From positions 22,441 through 86,440 of the forward strand of contig NZ_JARXXA010000017.1 in NCBI RefSeq assembly GCF_029892785.1: a stretch of 64,000 nucleotides of DNA, read 5' to 3'. The translations under genes were made by a program, and so were the position numbers. Positions 28,444 through 38,048 of this stretch are shown here, in pieces. The notes beneath the pieces were generated by a model. It searched no databases. It was not told where the DNA came from and worked only from the letters and a program-made list of their open reading frames with translations. This stretch comes from Parabacteroides sp. PH5-46 (GTDB lineage: Bacteria > Bacteroidota > Bacteroidia > Bacteroidales > Tannerellaceae). Position 1 is the stretch's first letter. Every line of letters starts with the position of its first letter.

Positions 28444-29031
28444 CTAAAACAAATTTAAACTTTTTTCAGAAAAATAAAGAAGAAGCGGCAAAAGAGGGAA
28501 ATAATCCTGCAAAGCGCTCTTCAATATTTTCAATGCTTTTGTTATGTGATACTCCACACTTTTCGTGGAAAGCCCTATGGCTATGGCTATTTCCTTGTGG
28601 CTTTGTTTCTCGAAACGGCTTCGTACAAAGATATCACGCGTTTGTTCTGGAAGCGACGTCAATGCATTGTCTATAATCTCTTGTACTTCGGAAGAAAGAA
28701 GCTTTTCCGGATTACATGCTTCAAGTGTGGCTATGCGCATATCCAGTTCCCAGGCGTTTGTCTTGGATATGTAACTCCTTATCTCTTCTTCTTTTTGCAT
28801 TCGCTGAAGATGATTCAGGCATTTATGCTTGATTGTGGTCAGAATATAAGCAGGGATGTTCCATTCGTTGGCTAAATTCGTCCTATTTTCCCAATAATAC
28901 ATAAAACTATCAATCACAATATCTTCGGCAGCTTCTTCCAGGCAAACATAGGTTTTGGCAAAACGGACAAAACGCTCTTTATAGTTTACAAAGAGACTAT
29001 TCAGATCCCGCGTATTATCTATGTCTTCCAT
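28444..29031 (-). CDS. ECF sigma-70 factor (PUL 1)
   Basis: RNA polymerase sigma factor of the Bacteroidota ECF expansion. Its 195 residues carry sigma-2 (NYKERFVRFAKTYV, AEDIVIDSFMYYWENR) and sigma-4 (TRDIFVRSRFEKQSHKEIA and GLSTKSVEYHITKALKILK). The start I use is the ATG at 29031 (protein MEDIDNTRDLNSLF), because an upstream extension to 29112 has no homology to the family. It should transcribe the PUL 1 susCD promoter once FecR releases it. Confidence 0.93.
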   Translation of the reverse strand: MEDIDNTRDLNSLFVNYKERFVRFAKTYVCLEEAAEDIVIDSFMYYWENRTNLANEWNIPAYILTTIKHKCLNHLQRMQKEEEIRSYISKTNAWELDMRIATLEACNPEKLLSSEVQEIIDNALTSLPEQTRDIFVRSRFEKQSHKEIAIAIGLSTKSVEYHITKALKILKSALQDYFPLLPLLLYFSEKSLNLF

Positions 29032-29119
29032 AAAGATTAAAGTGGTAGCATTCAAAAAAGCAAATATAACATTTTTAATGCTACTTTCACCTTTTTTTGT
29101 AGAAAAAGACAATAACCCC

Positions 29120-30343
29120 TCAGGTAATTTTCTTTTCGCGGCGATCTAAACGAAGCGAAGTAGTAGGAAGGAAAGCTATGAAACCAATCACAACCATCAT
29201 TATACCACAAACGATAAAGGAGGTAGTAAGCCCTAGATGGTCGGCAAAAAAACCTATCCCGGCCAATCCGATCAGCGAAGGGTAAAGCCCTACCGAATAG
29301 TACATGGAAAGAACACGCCCCAAAGCAGCCGGGTCTATCTTCGTCTGCACAATAGCTGTAAAAGCAGAGATGAATACGGTTCCGGATATACCGCCAATGG
29401 ATGTTAGAATGGCAAATAACACAAATCCGTCGTGCGATAAGATACCGGAGAAAAGAAACGTCAACCCCAGCACAATATACATCAGGTTAATCAATACCAC
29501 TTTATTGATCCGGTAGACTTTCACTCCCATAATAGCTCCACCGATCAAGGCTCCGGCGCCCCATAGGGCTTCAATCAGGCTCACCTGAAAAGCGTTTCCA
29601 TTGAAATGCTCTAATGTCATCAACGGGAACATCACACTAACCGGCATGATAAAGAACATCATAATAATTGAAAAAAGGAACATCCAGCTAAGGCCTCTGT
29701 TGTCCCAGATAGCCATAAAGCCTTCCTTCATCTCACGTAGAAAACGTTTCGGCTCCTCCTCTTCCGCCTTCTCCGGATCGGGAATATGTACAAAGAGCAA
29801 AGAGACACATGCTATAATAGCTCCCAGTACATCCAGCAGTAATACATATTGCATATCCCAGATAGACAGGAATAGAGCGCCCAAGGCCGGACCAGCTATA
29901 TTCCCTACCGAAAAGATAATCTGGTCGATACCGGCAATGCGGGTCAACTGATCTTGCGGTGCGATCAGGGGAACAGAGGCTTGCATCGCCGGTCCGTGAA
30001 AAGCGGATCCTACGGAACGCATCGCCAGCAAGACAAAGATATGCCACATCTCGGCTACCCCTACCCAGAACAAAACAGCCAGTATCAACGTGCAAAGGGC
30101 AATAAAGCTATCCGACAATATCATAACGAGCTTACGATTCCAGCGGTCGATAAACACACCGGTAACCGGGCCTAGTATAGCCTGCGGAAGCATGGCAGCA
30201 ATAGCAGCTTTGGCCAGCATCTCTACCGAACCGGTCTCAATGCTTATCCACAAGATAATGGCAAAGTTTACAATCGTACTACTCAGGATAGACAAGAATT
30301 GCCCCGACCAGATAATAAGGAAAATCTTTTTCCAATTTTTCAT
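29120..30343 (-). CDS. MFS transporter, EntS/Mef-like efflux type
   Basis: Major-facilitator exporter of 407 residues with 12 predicted helices. Landmarks are the GQFLSILSSTIVNFAIILW first helix, the loop 2-3 signature FIDRWNRKLVMILSD (the MFS motif A), and the symmetric second-half loop. It resembles the enterobactin exporter EntS and macrolide pump Mef group; the substrate is unknown. The start at 30343 is supported by TATCTTTG ending 4 nt upstream, which implies a leaderless transcript. It is not part of PUL 1 by promoter or family. Confidence 0.88.
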   Translation of the reverse strand: MKNWKKIFLIIWSGQFLSILSSTIVNFAIILWISIETGSVEMLAKAAIAAMLPQAILGPVTGVFIDRWNRKLVMILSDSFIALCTLILAVLFWVGVAEMWHIFVLLAMRSVGSAFHGPAMQASVPLIAPQDQLTRIAGIDQIIFSVGNIAGPALGALFLSIWDMQYVLLLDVLGAIIACVSLLFVHIPDPEKAEEEEPKRFLREMKEGFMAIWDNRGLSWMFLFSIIMMFFIMPVSVMFPLMTLEHFNGNAFQVSLIEALWGAGALIGGAIMGVKVYRINKVVLINLMYIVLGLTFLFSGILSHDGFVLFAILTSIGGISGTVFISAFTAIVQTKIDPAALGRVLSMYYSVGLYPSLIGLAGIGFFADHLGLTTSFIVCGIMMVVIGFIAFLPTTSLRLDRREKKIT

Positions 30344-30347
30344 TTTA

Positions 30348-30355
30348 CAAAGATA
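30348..30355 (-). promoter_or_regulatory. -7 box of the MFS gene, 4 nt from the ATG (leaderless)
   Basis: Minus strand reads TATCTTTGTAAAATG, so the box ends 4 nt before the start codon. The transcript should begin at or next to the A of ATG. Confidence 0.55.
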
Positions 30356-30405
30356 ATATTGCTTCCGAATATTATTCCCGGAAATATAGAATGAAATAAA
30401 CATCG

Positions 30406-30413
30406 TATCTTTG
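30406..30413 (+). promoter_or_regulatory. -7 box of the sufS operon
   Basis: TATCTTTG, 38 nt before the sufS ATG; -33 element weak. Confidence 0.55.
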
Positions 30414-30451
30414 ACGTTTGTTTATATGAATATGATTTAATTCAGAAGATT

Positions 30452-31666
30452 ATGTTAGACATACAATCCATACGCAAGGATTTTCCGATCCTGTCCCATA
30501 CAGTATATGATAAACCGTTGATTTATTTCGACAATGCCGCTACCACGCAAAAGCCCCGCCAAGTGGTAGAGAAGATAGAGAATGGCTATTACAATGTGAA
30601 TGCCAATATTCACCGGGGCGTACATTTTCTGAGCCAGGCGGCTACCGAAGCACACGAAGAGGCTCGCAAAACCATACAACGTTTCCTGAACGCCCGCTCG
30701 TCCAACGAGATTATCTTTACAAGGGGGACTACCGAATCGATCAACTTGATTGCTTCCAGTTTTACCGATGCCTTTATGGAAGAGGGCGACGAAGTTATTA
30801 TTTCCGAAATGGAGCACCATTCAAACATCGTTCCCTGGCAGATACAGGCTGCCCGGAAAGGCATTAGTCTGAAGGTTATTCCTATTACGGAGAAGGGAGA
30901 GCTTTGCATGGATACGTATCGCAGCTTGTTTTCAGAGCGAACCAAGCTGGTATCGGTCGCTCATATTTCAAACGTATTAGGTACTATAAATCCGGTGAAG
31001 GAAGTTATCGAGATAGCCCATCAGCACGACGTACCGGTTTTGCTGGACGGTGCCCAGGCCGTGCCCCATACCAAAGTGGACGTACAAGCATTGGATGCTG
31101 ATTTCTATGTATTCTCCGGACACAAGATATATGGACCAACCGGAATCGGTGTACTATACGGCAAAGAAGACTGGTTGGACAAACTCCCTCCTTATCAGGG
31201 CGGGGGCGAAATGATCGCTACGGTTACGTTTGAGAAGACGACATTTAATGAGTTACCCTTCAAATTTGAAGCCGGCACCCCGGATTACATCGGCAGCACA
31301 GCCCTTGCCGAAGCCATACATTACGTAGAGCAGCTGGGCATAGAGGCCATTGCCGCCCACGAAGACGAGCTACTTCGTCATGCCAGCAAGCGCCTGGAGG
31401 CTATTGAAGACGTCCGTATCTTCGGGCAGTCTGTTCATAAGAGCAGCGTGTTATCCTTTCTGATCGGAGACATTCATCATTACGATATGGGAATGTTGTT
31501 AGACCGTTTGGGAATCGCCGTACGTACCGGGCATCACTGTGCGCAGCCTTTAATGAAGGCATTCGGTATAGAAGGAACCGTTCGTGCTTCTTTCGCCTTC
31601 TACAATACCAAGGAAGAAATAGACACGTTCATAGCAGGTATCGAACGGGTTAAAACCATGTTTTGA
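30452..31666 (+). CDS. sufS: SufS-type cysteine desulfurase
   Basis: PLP enzyme that takes sulfur from cysteine for iron-sulfur cluster assembly. The 404 residues match group II desulfurases: DNAATTQKP at 27-35, TRGTTESINL, EMEHHSNIVPW, Schiff-base lysine K225 in FSGHKIYGPTG, and the active cysteine C363 in RTGHHCAQPLM. No sufBCD genes lie next to it in this window; they are probably upstream elsewhere or in another place in the genome. It is followed by a VanZ-like gene 12 nt later and rnhB, so the three may form one transcript. Confidence 0.93.
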   Translation: MLDIQSIRKDFPILSHTVYDKPLIYFDNAATTQKPRQVVEKIENGYYNVNANIHRGVHFLSQAATEAHEEARKTIQRFLNARSSNEIIFTRGTTESINLIASSFTDAFMEEGDEVIISEMEHHSNIVPWQIQAARKGISLKVIPITEKGELCMDTYRSLFSERTKLVSVAHISNVLGTINPVKEVIEIAHQHDVPVLLDGAQAVPHTKVDVQALDADFYVFSGHKIYGPTGIGVLYGKEDWLDKLPPYQGGGEMIATVTFEKTTFNELPFKFEAGTPDYIGSTALAEAIHYVEQLGIEAIAAHEDELLRHASKRLEAIEDVRIFGQSVHKSSVLSFLIGDIHHYDMGMLLDRLGIAVRTGHHCAQPLMKAFGIEGTVRASFAFYNTKEEIDTFIAGIERVKTMF

Positions 31667-31678
31667 CAAATATAAGTT

Positions 31679-32071
31679 ATGCTCTACTACATTAAGAAAT
31701 ATCCTTTCTCATTGACAATTATACTGATTGTCCTTTATTTGTCATTCTTCAAACCTCCATCCCTGGATATGCCGTTTTTTCCGGGTATAGACAAAGTAGC
31801 TCACTTTTGCATGTACGGAGGGATGTCGGGCATGCTATGGCTTGAATATCTGCTTAATCACAGAAGGGAGCGACTAAGTATCAAACACATCGTAGTGGGT
31901 GCTATTCTCTGCCCCATTATGTTCAGTGGAATAGTAGAACTGGGACAAGAATACCTTACTGCATATCGCGGGGGTGACTGGTTCGATTTCTTGGCCAATA
32001 CCGGAGGAGTGCTTACGGCATCCTTGTTTTGTTGGTATGTCTTACGTCCCCGGATTATCAAAAAGAGCTGA
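31679..32071 (+). CDS. VanZ-like membrane protein
   Basis: A 130-residue protein with about four hydrophobic helices and the VanZ-family layout: [18 protein letters not shown], then [24 protein letters not shown], and the conserved late segment [26 protein letters not shown] (landmark E-L-x-Q..GRxxDxxD-type). VanZ proteins are small inner-membrane proteins, one of which gives low-level teicoplanin resistance; the usual role is unknown. The stop codon is one base before the rnhB start. Confidence 0.85.
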   Translation: MLYYIKKYPFSLTIILIVLYLSFFKPPSLDMPFFPGIDKVAHFCMYGGMSGMLWLEYLLNHRRERLSIKHIVVGAILCPIMFSGIVELGQEYLTAYRGGDWFDFLANTGGVLTASLFCWYVLRPRIIKKS

Positions 32072-32072
32072 T

Positions 32073-32672
32073 ATGTTATTACCTTACTTCAAAGCGGGAC
32101 GCATAGAAGCGGGTTGCGACGAGGCAGGAAGAGGCTGTCTGGCAGGATCCGTCTTTGCCGCCGCCGTTATTCTGCCTGCCAACTTCAGCAATGAAAAGCT
32201 AAACGACAGTAAAAAGTTGAGCGAAAAGGATCGCTACGCCCTACGCCCCATCATAGAGCAAGAGGCCATCGCCTGGGCTGTAGGTATCGTAACTGCCGAG
32301 GAGATCGACAAAATAAACATACTGAACGCCTCTTTCCTGGCTATGCACCGGGCCATAGACCAACTAAAAGTAAGGCCGGAGCATCTACTGATAGACGGCA
32401 ACCGATTCACCCCCTACCCCGACATCCGGCACACCACCGTAATCAAAGGAGACGGTAAGTACCTCTCCATCGCCGCCGCTTCCATCCTGGCCAAAACATA
32501 CCGCGACGACTATATGGACGAATTAGACAAAATACATCCCGCCTATCATTGGAAAAACAACAAAGGCTACCCCACCAAAGCCCATCGGCTAGCCATCCAA
32601 GCCCACGGTATCACACCTCATCATCGTAAAACATTCACCCTCCTACCCGAACAACTCACCCTCAATTTCTAA
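32073..32672 (+). CDS. rnhB: Ribonuclease HII
   Basis: Removes ribonucleotides from DNA-RNA hybrids. The protein has 199 residues with the type 2 RNase H catalytic acidic residues: [14 protein letters not shown] (D and E), LLIDGNRF (D), and the later Asp of [26 protein letters not shown] is the C-terminal signature. I start at the ATG at 32073, one base after the VanZ stop; an upstream extension to 31974 overlaps VanZ and is not homologous. Palindromic array C follows its 3' end. Confidence 0.95.
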   Translation: MLLPYFKAGRIEAGCDEAGRGCLAGSVFAAAVILPANFSNEKLNDSKKLSEKDRYALRPIIEQEAIAWAVGIVTAEEIDKINILNASFLAMHRAIDQLKVRPEHLLIDGNRFTPYPDIRHTTVIKGDGKYLSIAAASILAKTYRDDYMDELDKIHPAYHWKNNKGYPTKAHRLAIQAHGITPHHRKTFTLLPEQLTLNF

Positions 32673-32694
32673 GGTTTACACCCATCAATATTTA

Positions 32695-32706
32695 TAGCTC
32701 GTTAGC
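32695..32706. promoter_or_regulatory. TAGCTCGTTAGC motif at the edge of array C
   Basis: TAGCTCGTTAGC lies 9 nt before array C. The octamer TAGCTCGT is also at the slyD site (complement of 10345-10332) and at 51886. Function unknown. Confidence 0.4.
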
Positions 32707-32715
32707 GAAAAAAAA

Positions 32716-32803
32716 TCGCACGTGTCCTTTTTATAAATTGCACACGTGCGTTTTTGAGATTGCATGCATGCGTTTCTAAAATCGCATGCATGCAATTTTT
32801 CAG
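32716..32803. repeat. Array C: four 22-nt palindromic units (CACGTG/GCATGC types)
   Basis: Units start at 32716, 32738, 32760 and 32782, again an exact 22-nt period. The cores are TCGCACGTGT, TTGCACACGTGCGT, TTGCATGCATGCGT and TCGCATGCATGCAATT. A/T tracts separate the units. The array ends 17 bp before the stop codon of the DUF5107 gene at 32820 and lies between convergent genes. Confidence 0.88.
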
Positions 32804-32819
32804 CATATAACAATGAGTT

Positions 32820-35800
32820 TTATTTATTCAGTAACTGCTTGGGCCAGATCATGTTCTGATTCATCTGAACAGCTTTTTGGAAGTCGGCTTTTGCTTTGTT
32901 TTGATCGCCTTCGTACCAGTGGACAAGTCCGTTCAGGTAATTCAGGTTAGCTAAGCGTTCGGCGCGTGAACCGTCTTCACCAAACTTAGAGTATTCGTCT
33001 ACTACAGCCGAACTGTTTAGTTGCTTGTTGACTTCTTCTTTCAAGTTGGCCATAAGTTTATTGGCTTCACTTGTTTGTCCGCTTTCGCGCATAGCCAATG
33101 CTTTGAAGAAGACATCTTCCGATACGGCTCTCCAGCGGTGCGTTTGTGCTCCGGCGGCTGTTTCAAAACATTGCTTCGCCTTCTCTGTGTCACCCATCTT
33201 CTTGTAGGCCTCGCCCATATAGTAGAAGCCTTTGGGGCTATGTCCCCCACCAACGGGACGTCCTACTTCCAGGTTTTCGGGATATAGGTCTGCCCGTTCA
33301 AAGGATTTGATGGCTTCGGCATATTTCTTTCCGTTTAGTAGTTTCATGCCTTTTAGTAGATGAGCATCCACATATACGCCATGTACCTGTCCGCCGCCTT
33401 CCCATACGTGGAAATGCCGTTCGTCCAGAATCTTGATTGCCTTATCATAGGCGCCTGTTTCATTGTATAAAGTGAGCAGACGAATCACGGCATCGTCATG
33501 CTTCAAGACGGTCTTCAGATTCTTTTCCATCAACGAAAGACGCTCTTTTGCCGTTTTACCGGATTGCTCATAAAGCTGGTCTAATTCAAGGAAGAAGCGG
33601 GGATCATTCTTATCTGCCTTGACCGCCTGTTCGTAAGCCGCAACAGCCTTGCCAAGATCAGCGGCACGGTTATAACCAAAGCCCAGGTTGCGATAGGCCT
33701 GTGCAAAGGATGGATCCGCCTTTACAGCCTGCTCCCAGCAAGCAACGCCTTTCTCTTTTTGGCCTAAATAATAGAAGAGATTCCCCAGATAGAAAGCACC
33801 TTTTCCGTCAATCGGATGGGTTTGCAAAGCGGCATTCAGGACGGCGATCTCTTCCAGGCGGAACGGGAAACAATAAGCGGAAGGTTGCTGAGCTGCCTTG
33901 TCAAACATAACTTTTGCCGTTTCCTTATTATCCTGTTTCAGGTTGTAATATCCATTATAATAATAGACTAAGGGTGATGAAATATACGGCTCACCAAGGG
34001 CTATCGCTGCATTCAGCAAATCAATCGCTTCCTGATACCCCCCTATGTTGCCATAATCCATGACAATCTCCAGAAACTCCTGAAGGCGGACAATACCGTT
34101 TCCGCGTGAATCGTCGGCTTTGCCCAGGAAAGCTACCCCTTTACCGGCCAGCAGGCTTTCTTCCGAAAGCGACCAGTAATCAAGTGGGTCTATTGCCAGC
34201 ACCTTCTTCAATACATCCGAAGCCTCTTTGGCTTTTCCTGCTTTACGAAGAAGATAGGCCTTCAGCGTAAGCGCCTTGGTGTCGTTTCCTCCGACATTCA
34301 GCGATTGATCTATCATATCCATTGCTTCAGCCATATCACCCTGTATGGCGGCTATCTCGGCCAAAGCATAATAGGAAGGATGCTGGAAGGTAGGATACCA
34401 GGTTGCTTTCCAATAGGCATTGGCAGCCTCTTTGTATCTTCCCTGCATTTGATAAACGAGCCCGAGGTAGTAGTGAGGTTCGGGGTCTTTTACTACCGTA
34501 TAATCTTTAGCGGAGCGTTCCAAGGCCTTCAACAAGTGCTCTTCTGCCTTCTCCCATTCTCCGCCACGCGCATAGCGGATACCTACTACCGTATTCACCC
34601 GTGCATCCAGCGGATCGCGGCGCAAAGCTTCATTATAGAAGTCCATCGGATCCAGGCGGGCGTTATGGAACTGCTCTACACGCAAGCCTGCCAGATAGAG
34701 CTCCTCAACCGTCTTATATTCGCTTACCGGCTTTGTACCTTCTACCACTTCGGGGAGCGGCTTTTCTTCCAATACCACCGGCTGATAGGCTACCAGCTCC
34801 TTTCCGTTGGCATCCGTCAATACAACACGCATTTCTTCGTCTTTAATGCTCTGGCGAATGTCTACCTCTTTCACAAAAGGAGTAGCCGGGTCAATTTGTA
34901 TGGTTTGTTCAAAAAGGATCTCATTGCCATGGGTCAGCAATACACGTGCGTTCGGATACTTCGTTGTCGCGTTCAATCCGATAAACACCTTACCGGGGGC
35001 TAAACGCTCCAGGTTTACCGCCGCATCGTCGGTAGCATTCTTTACCGAGCGGATATCACGGATACCATACCATCGCTGTGAAAACTCGCGCGTTTCGCCC
35101 GGGCCTATCCAGCTATAATCCGGTTGGTTGTCCGAAAAAGCGCCTACCATCAGTTCCAGATAATGCCCGTCTTTATCAGACAGCATCGTGTTCCACATCT
35201 CGGCACTTGGATTGTTTCCCCAGAGGAAAAACTTCTTTCCGTTCACCACATGATGGTTGGCCACATGTACCGTTCCGGCATGTTTGCCGTGATCGTATCC
35301 CGCCAGGAAGTCGTCTTCAAAATTCCAGGCAAAGATAGATCGTGAATTACCTGTATAGTTTTCCCAGCGGGACAGATCTACATCCTCACCGCTTCCGTGT
35401 ACAGCCTCGCCATACGGCCAACGGGTAAAGTACACCTTCGAGTGGTCGGTACCGAATTGTGTAGCGGGCGGGAATATTACTTCATAACCTTTATTACAAT
35501 GCACCGAGACATTGGCCCAGTAAAGCATCGACTGGATAAAAGGCGTACGGTTCATGACCTTTACCTTTGCCTCTACCCAGGAGCGTCCGGGATAGACCGT
35601 TACGCCTATCGACCATTTAAAGCGGTGGCGAAACTCCGTTTCTCCTACCCAGATGGTCTTGCTGCCGTCTTCGTTTTCTTCCATCGTCCAGTCTATATCC
35701 ATATAGCTCGACGGGCGGTGATGATGCGGGAAGTTCCATTCTACTCCTCCCGACAGCCAGGCACCGAGCATCCCGATCAAGGCCGGCTTAATACCCGTTT

Positions 35801-36143
35801 GTTTGTAAAAGATCTCGTAATTGTTCGTCTTATCTGTTGCCGACAGGATGCGTCCTCCCATTTCCGGGAGAACGCATACATTTACATATTCATTATCAAG
35901 ATACAATGCGTTATAGTCTTTGTCAACTTTAACGTCTGTTAGAATGTCATACAATGGATAGGGATAGATATGTCCCTGTGCCCCCTGATACACGCGCCCT
36001 GTAAAGAAAATAGAGTTCGCATCGGGAGCACCAATCTCATACGTAGGAAGTGTCAACGTCTTCTGCTCCATCTTCACTTGCTGGGCATTGATATAATATC
36101 CCAGCATCATCAGCATGGATAATGCTAAATATATTTTTTTCAT
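32820..36143 (-). CDS. DUF5107 protein with long TPR tail (PUL 2)
   Basis: A secreted 1107-residue protein: signal peptide 1-20 (YYINAQ), then an aldose-epimerase-like beta-sandwich at about 40-345 typical of DUF5107 (PEMGGRILSATDKTNNYEIFY, then GAWLSGGVEWNFPHHHRPSSY), then a long superhelix of TPR repeats at about 490-1090. The GGVEWNFPHHHRP stretch, with its acidic and His residues, could be the active site. The family is frequent in PULs, but its activity is not established to my knowledge. It is the last gene of PUL 2. Confidence 0.85.
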   Translation of the reverse strand: MKKIYLALSMLMMLGYYINAQQVKMEQKTLTLPTYEIGAPDANSIFFTGRVYQGAQGHIYPYPLYDILTDVKVDKDYNALYLDNEYVNVCVLPEMGGRILSATDKTNNYEIFYKQTGIKPALIGMLGAWLSGGVEWNFPHHHRPSSYMDIDWTMEENEDGSKTIWVGETEFRHRFKWSIGVTVYPGRSWVEAKVKVMNRTPFIQSMLYWANVSVHCNKGYEVIFPPATQFGTDHSKVYFTRWPYGEAVHGSGEDVDLSRWENYTGNSRSIFAWNFEDDFLAGYDHGKHAGTVHVANHHVVNGKKFFLWGNNPSAEMWNTMLSDKDGHYLELMVGAFSDNQPDYSWIGPGETREFSQRWYGIRDIRSVKNATDDAAVNLERLAPGKVFIGLNATTKYPNARVLLTHGNEILFEQTIQIDPATPFVKEVDIRQSIKDEEMRVVLTDANGKELVAYQPVVLEEKPLPEVVEGTKPVSEYKTVEELYLAGLRVEQFHNARLDPMDFYNEALRRDPLDARVNTVVGIRYARGGEWEKAEEHLLKALERSAKDYTVVKDPEPHYYLGLVYQMQGRYKEAANAYWKATWYPTFQHPSYYALAEIAAIQGDMAEAMDMIDQSLNVGGNDTKALTLKAYLLRKAGKAKEASDVLKKVLAIDPLDYWSLSEESLLAGKGVAFLGKADDSRGNGIVRLQEFLEIVMDYGNIGGYQEAIDLLNAAIALGEPYISSPLVYYYNGYYNLKQDNKETAKVMFDKAAQQPSAYCFPFRLEEIAVLNAALQTHPIDGKGAFYLGNLFYYLGQKEKGVACWEQAVKADPSFAQAYRNLGFGYNRAADLGKAVAAYEQAVKADKNDPRFFLELDQLYEQSGKTAKERLSLMEKNLKTVLKHDDAVIRLLTLYNETGAYDKAIKILDERHFHVWEGGGQVHGVYVDAHLLKGMKLLNGKKYAEAIKSFERADLYPENLEVGRPVGGGHSPKGFYYMGEAYKKMGDTEKAKQCFETAAGAQTHRWRAVSEDVFFKALAMRESGQTSEANKLMANLKEEVNKQLNSSAVVDEYSKFGEDGSRAERLANLNYLNGLVHWYEGDQNKAKADFQKAVQMNQNMIWPKQLLNK

Positions 36144-36168
36144 GGTATGTAACTTAGTTGATAATTAA

Positions 36169-38043
36169 TTAATAACCGGTAGCTTTAGGGCTTATATCAT
36201 AAGGCGCTAATTCTCCGCTATGAACCTGATATATACGTTTGTGAGTTTCCTGCATCGCTTTTACCATTTCCGGATAGGGGCGATCGGTAATGTCGAGCAA
36301 GCCTATATTATAGTTCTCGCCGTCCATTCGCCCGGTATTTGCCTGATCGATCCACTGAAACCAATGGGCGCCGATCAAGGACGGGTGGCTATACCCTTGC
36401 TCATTATAGAAACGATAGGCGTTTGCCCTTTCATCGTAATTGGGAACCTGCATAATACCGGCAGCCATCCCCCGGTCGGGAACGCCAAAGTGATACTCGC
36501 CAATGATAATAGGCAAAGCCGTTTGCTCGTCAATCCGCTTCATAAAATCAAGCGAAGGCTGTATCTCGTAACAGTTGAAGCTGAATACATCAAAATGCTT
36601 AGCCGTTATAGCCAGTAAGGCATTGGAAGTATGTCCGCCAAAGCGCATACCCAAATTCAGGTGATTCGGGTCGTGCTTCTTAAGCGTACGGTTTACCAGG
36701 CCAAGGAATACATTGAAGGTTTCCTGTACAAAGTCCACTCTGTTTTCCGGCGTATCGCCATTAGCTTTCAGATAGGATTGAAGCATTCCTTTGATAGGCG
36801 CCTCCTTTTCCAAGGCTAAGATACGATCACAAAGAACACTTTCCTGTCCCGGCCAAGGCTGTTCATTCCCGACAAAGTATCCGAGAAGCCAAGGATTATC
36901 CTTGTATTGAGCAGCCATTCCACCGATAGACTGATCGATATCTTTTTCGTATTGCGGATTATACACATCGGGCAAACCCATGATTCCTTCGTGCAACTTT
37001 AAGCCCGGCAATGAGAGAACAAACGGCATCCGGTTAGAGCCTATGATTTCGCGCGACGACCAGTTGGCGATGGTATTCAGTCCCCAGTTGTGCATACGTT
37101 TAACAGCTGTATTGATCCATTCTCTCTCATTCCCTACACCATAGCGCTTTTGAATATTCCAGAGGTAATAGTCTGCATAGCCTTCGCCTTCTTTCAGTCC
37201 ATCAAAGATAAACTCCCGTCCTTCGGTAGTCGTACGTACCGAAGCATTCATGCAGTCTACCCCGGCAGAGAGAAACAGATATCCTTCGGGATCAACGAAC
37301 CACCAACGACCGTCAATCTTATCTACCCGGAAAAAGTCAGTAGCCTTTTGCCGTGGGGCTGATTTGTAGCCTCCATATTGTGAGACCTCTGAAGACAAAG
37401 GTGTTTCTAATTGCTCGTCTTCCGCTTTCCAAGCAGCCTGAAGCTCTTCCGATGACTTCACCTTACCAGTCCAGTCTTTTGTAGCCCATTGTCCGAAGGC
37501 ATCTACCAGATATCCCTCTTGCAGTAAAGCCTCTCCCGGATCTTCAACGTCCAGCGATACCGAACGAATCTCCAAAGTAGGGTCATTAACCGGATTGCGC
37601 ATAAAAAAGACAAGACTGTCAATACCCGTCAACGGACCTACCTGGGAGGTGTGAATATTAATCTGACCCAGTTTCCTGCGCTTATTGTAAGTAGCTGCCA
37701 TATCTACAGCCGATGCGGGCAACTCCCTGAAGTAATCAAGCGGAATGGTAAACCGTATCCATGCACCCGGAAAAGGCTGAATATTCTTGGGCAGAAGTCC
37801 TCCGGCAGTAAGCGGTCCCATCGAGAACCGCTGCGGCGATGAAGCCTTCATCTCCAACACCAGATAATTATACGTCGACCAGTCCGAAGGCAGATCGGGA
37901 GCCATATCATTTAACGCCCAAGAGTAAGTAGCTAGGCTCTCTGCAGAAGAAAACTGCATTTTCACTCCCTTCTCTGATTGCTCACATGAAATAAACGGTA
38001 GCATCAATAAGCAACCGACAAAAAAGGCCAGATAGTTGTTCAT
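36169..38043 (-). CDS. Agarase-like clan GH-A lipoprotein (PUL 2)
   Basis: Predicted surface glycoside hydrolase of 624 residues, lipobox LPFISC with Cys20. The first 170 residues form a beta-sandwich, CBM-like; the barrel starts near 235 with FFRVDKIDGRWWFVDPEGYLFLSAGVD, the signature seen in GH50-type agarases. Clan GH-A catalytic residues: acid/base E394 in YFVGNEQPW and nucleophile E516 in IIIGEYHFG. The substrate is unknown; I would not assert agar for a gut-type organism. It lies between the DUF5107 gene (26 nt) and susD (5 nt). Confidence 0.82.
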   Translation of the reverse strand: MNNYLAFFVGCLLMLPFISCEQSEKGVKMQFSSAESLATYSWALNDMAPDLPSDWSTYNYLVLEMKASSPQRFSMGPLTAGGLLPKNIQPFPGAWIRFTIPLDYFRELPASAVDMAATYNKRRKLGQINIHTSQVGPLTGIDSLVFFMRNPVNDPTLEIRSVSLDVEDPGEALLQEGYLVDAFGQWATKDWTGKVKSSEELQAAWKAEDEQLETPLSSEVSQYGGYKSAPRQKATDFFRVDKIDGRWWFVDPEGYLFLSAGVDCMNASVRTTTEGREFIFDGLKEGEGYADYYLWNIQKRYGVGNEREWINTAVKRMHNWGLNTIANWSSREIIGSNRMPFVLSLPGLKLHEGIMGLPDVYNPQYEKDIDQSIGGMAAQYKDNPWLLGYFVGNEQPWPGQESVLCDRILALEKEAPIKGMLQSYLKANGDTPENRVDFVQETFNVFLGLVNRTLKKHDPNHLNLGMRFGGHTSNALLAITAKHFDVFSFNCYEIQPSLDFMKRIDEQTALPIIIGEYHFGVPDRGMAAGIMQVPNYDERANAYRFYNEQGYSHPSLIGAHWFQWIDQANTGRMDGENYNIGLLDITDRPYPEMVKAMQETHKRIYQVHSGELAPYDISPKATGY

Positions 38044-38048
38044 TTTAT

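Noticed and set aside
29032..29112. Extended N-terminus of the PUL 1 sigma factor
   Set aside because: The 27 extra residues (MSFSTKKGESS...) lack sigma similarity; the ATG at 29031 gives the normal length.
36169..38043. Direct naming of the PUL 2 GH-A lipoprotein as an agarase
   Set aside because: Only the WWFVDPEG-type signature and the two glutamates are shared; there is no evidence for an agar-type substrate.
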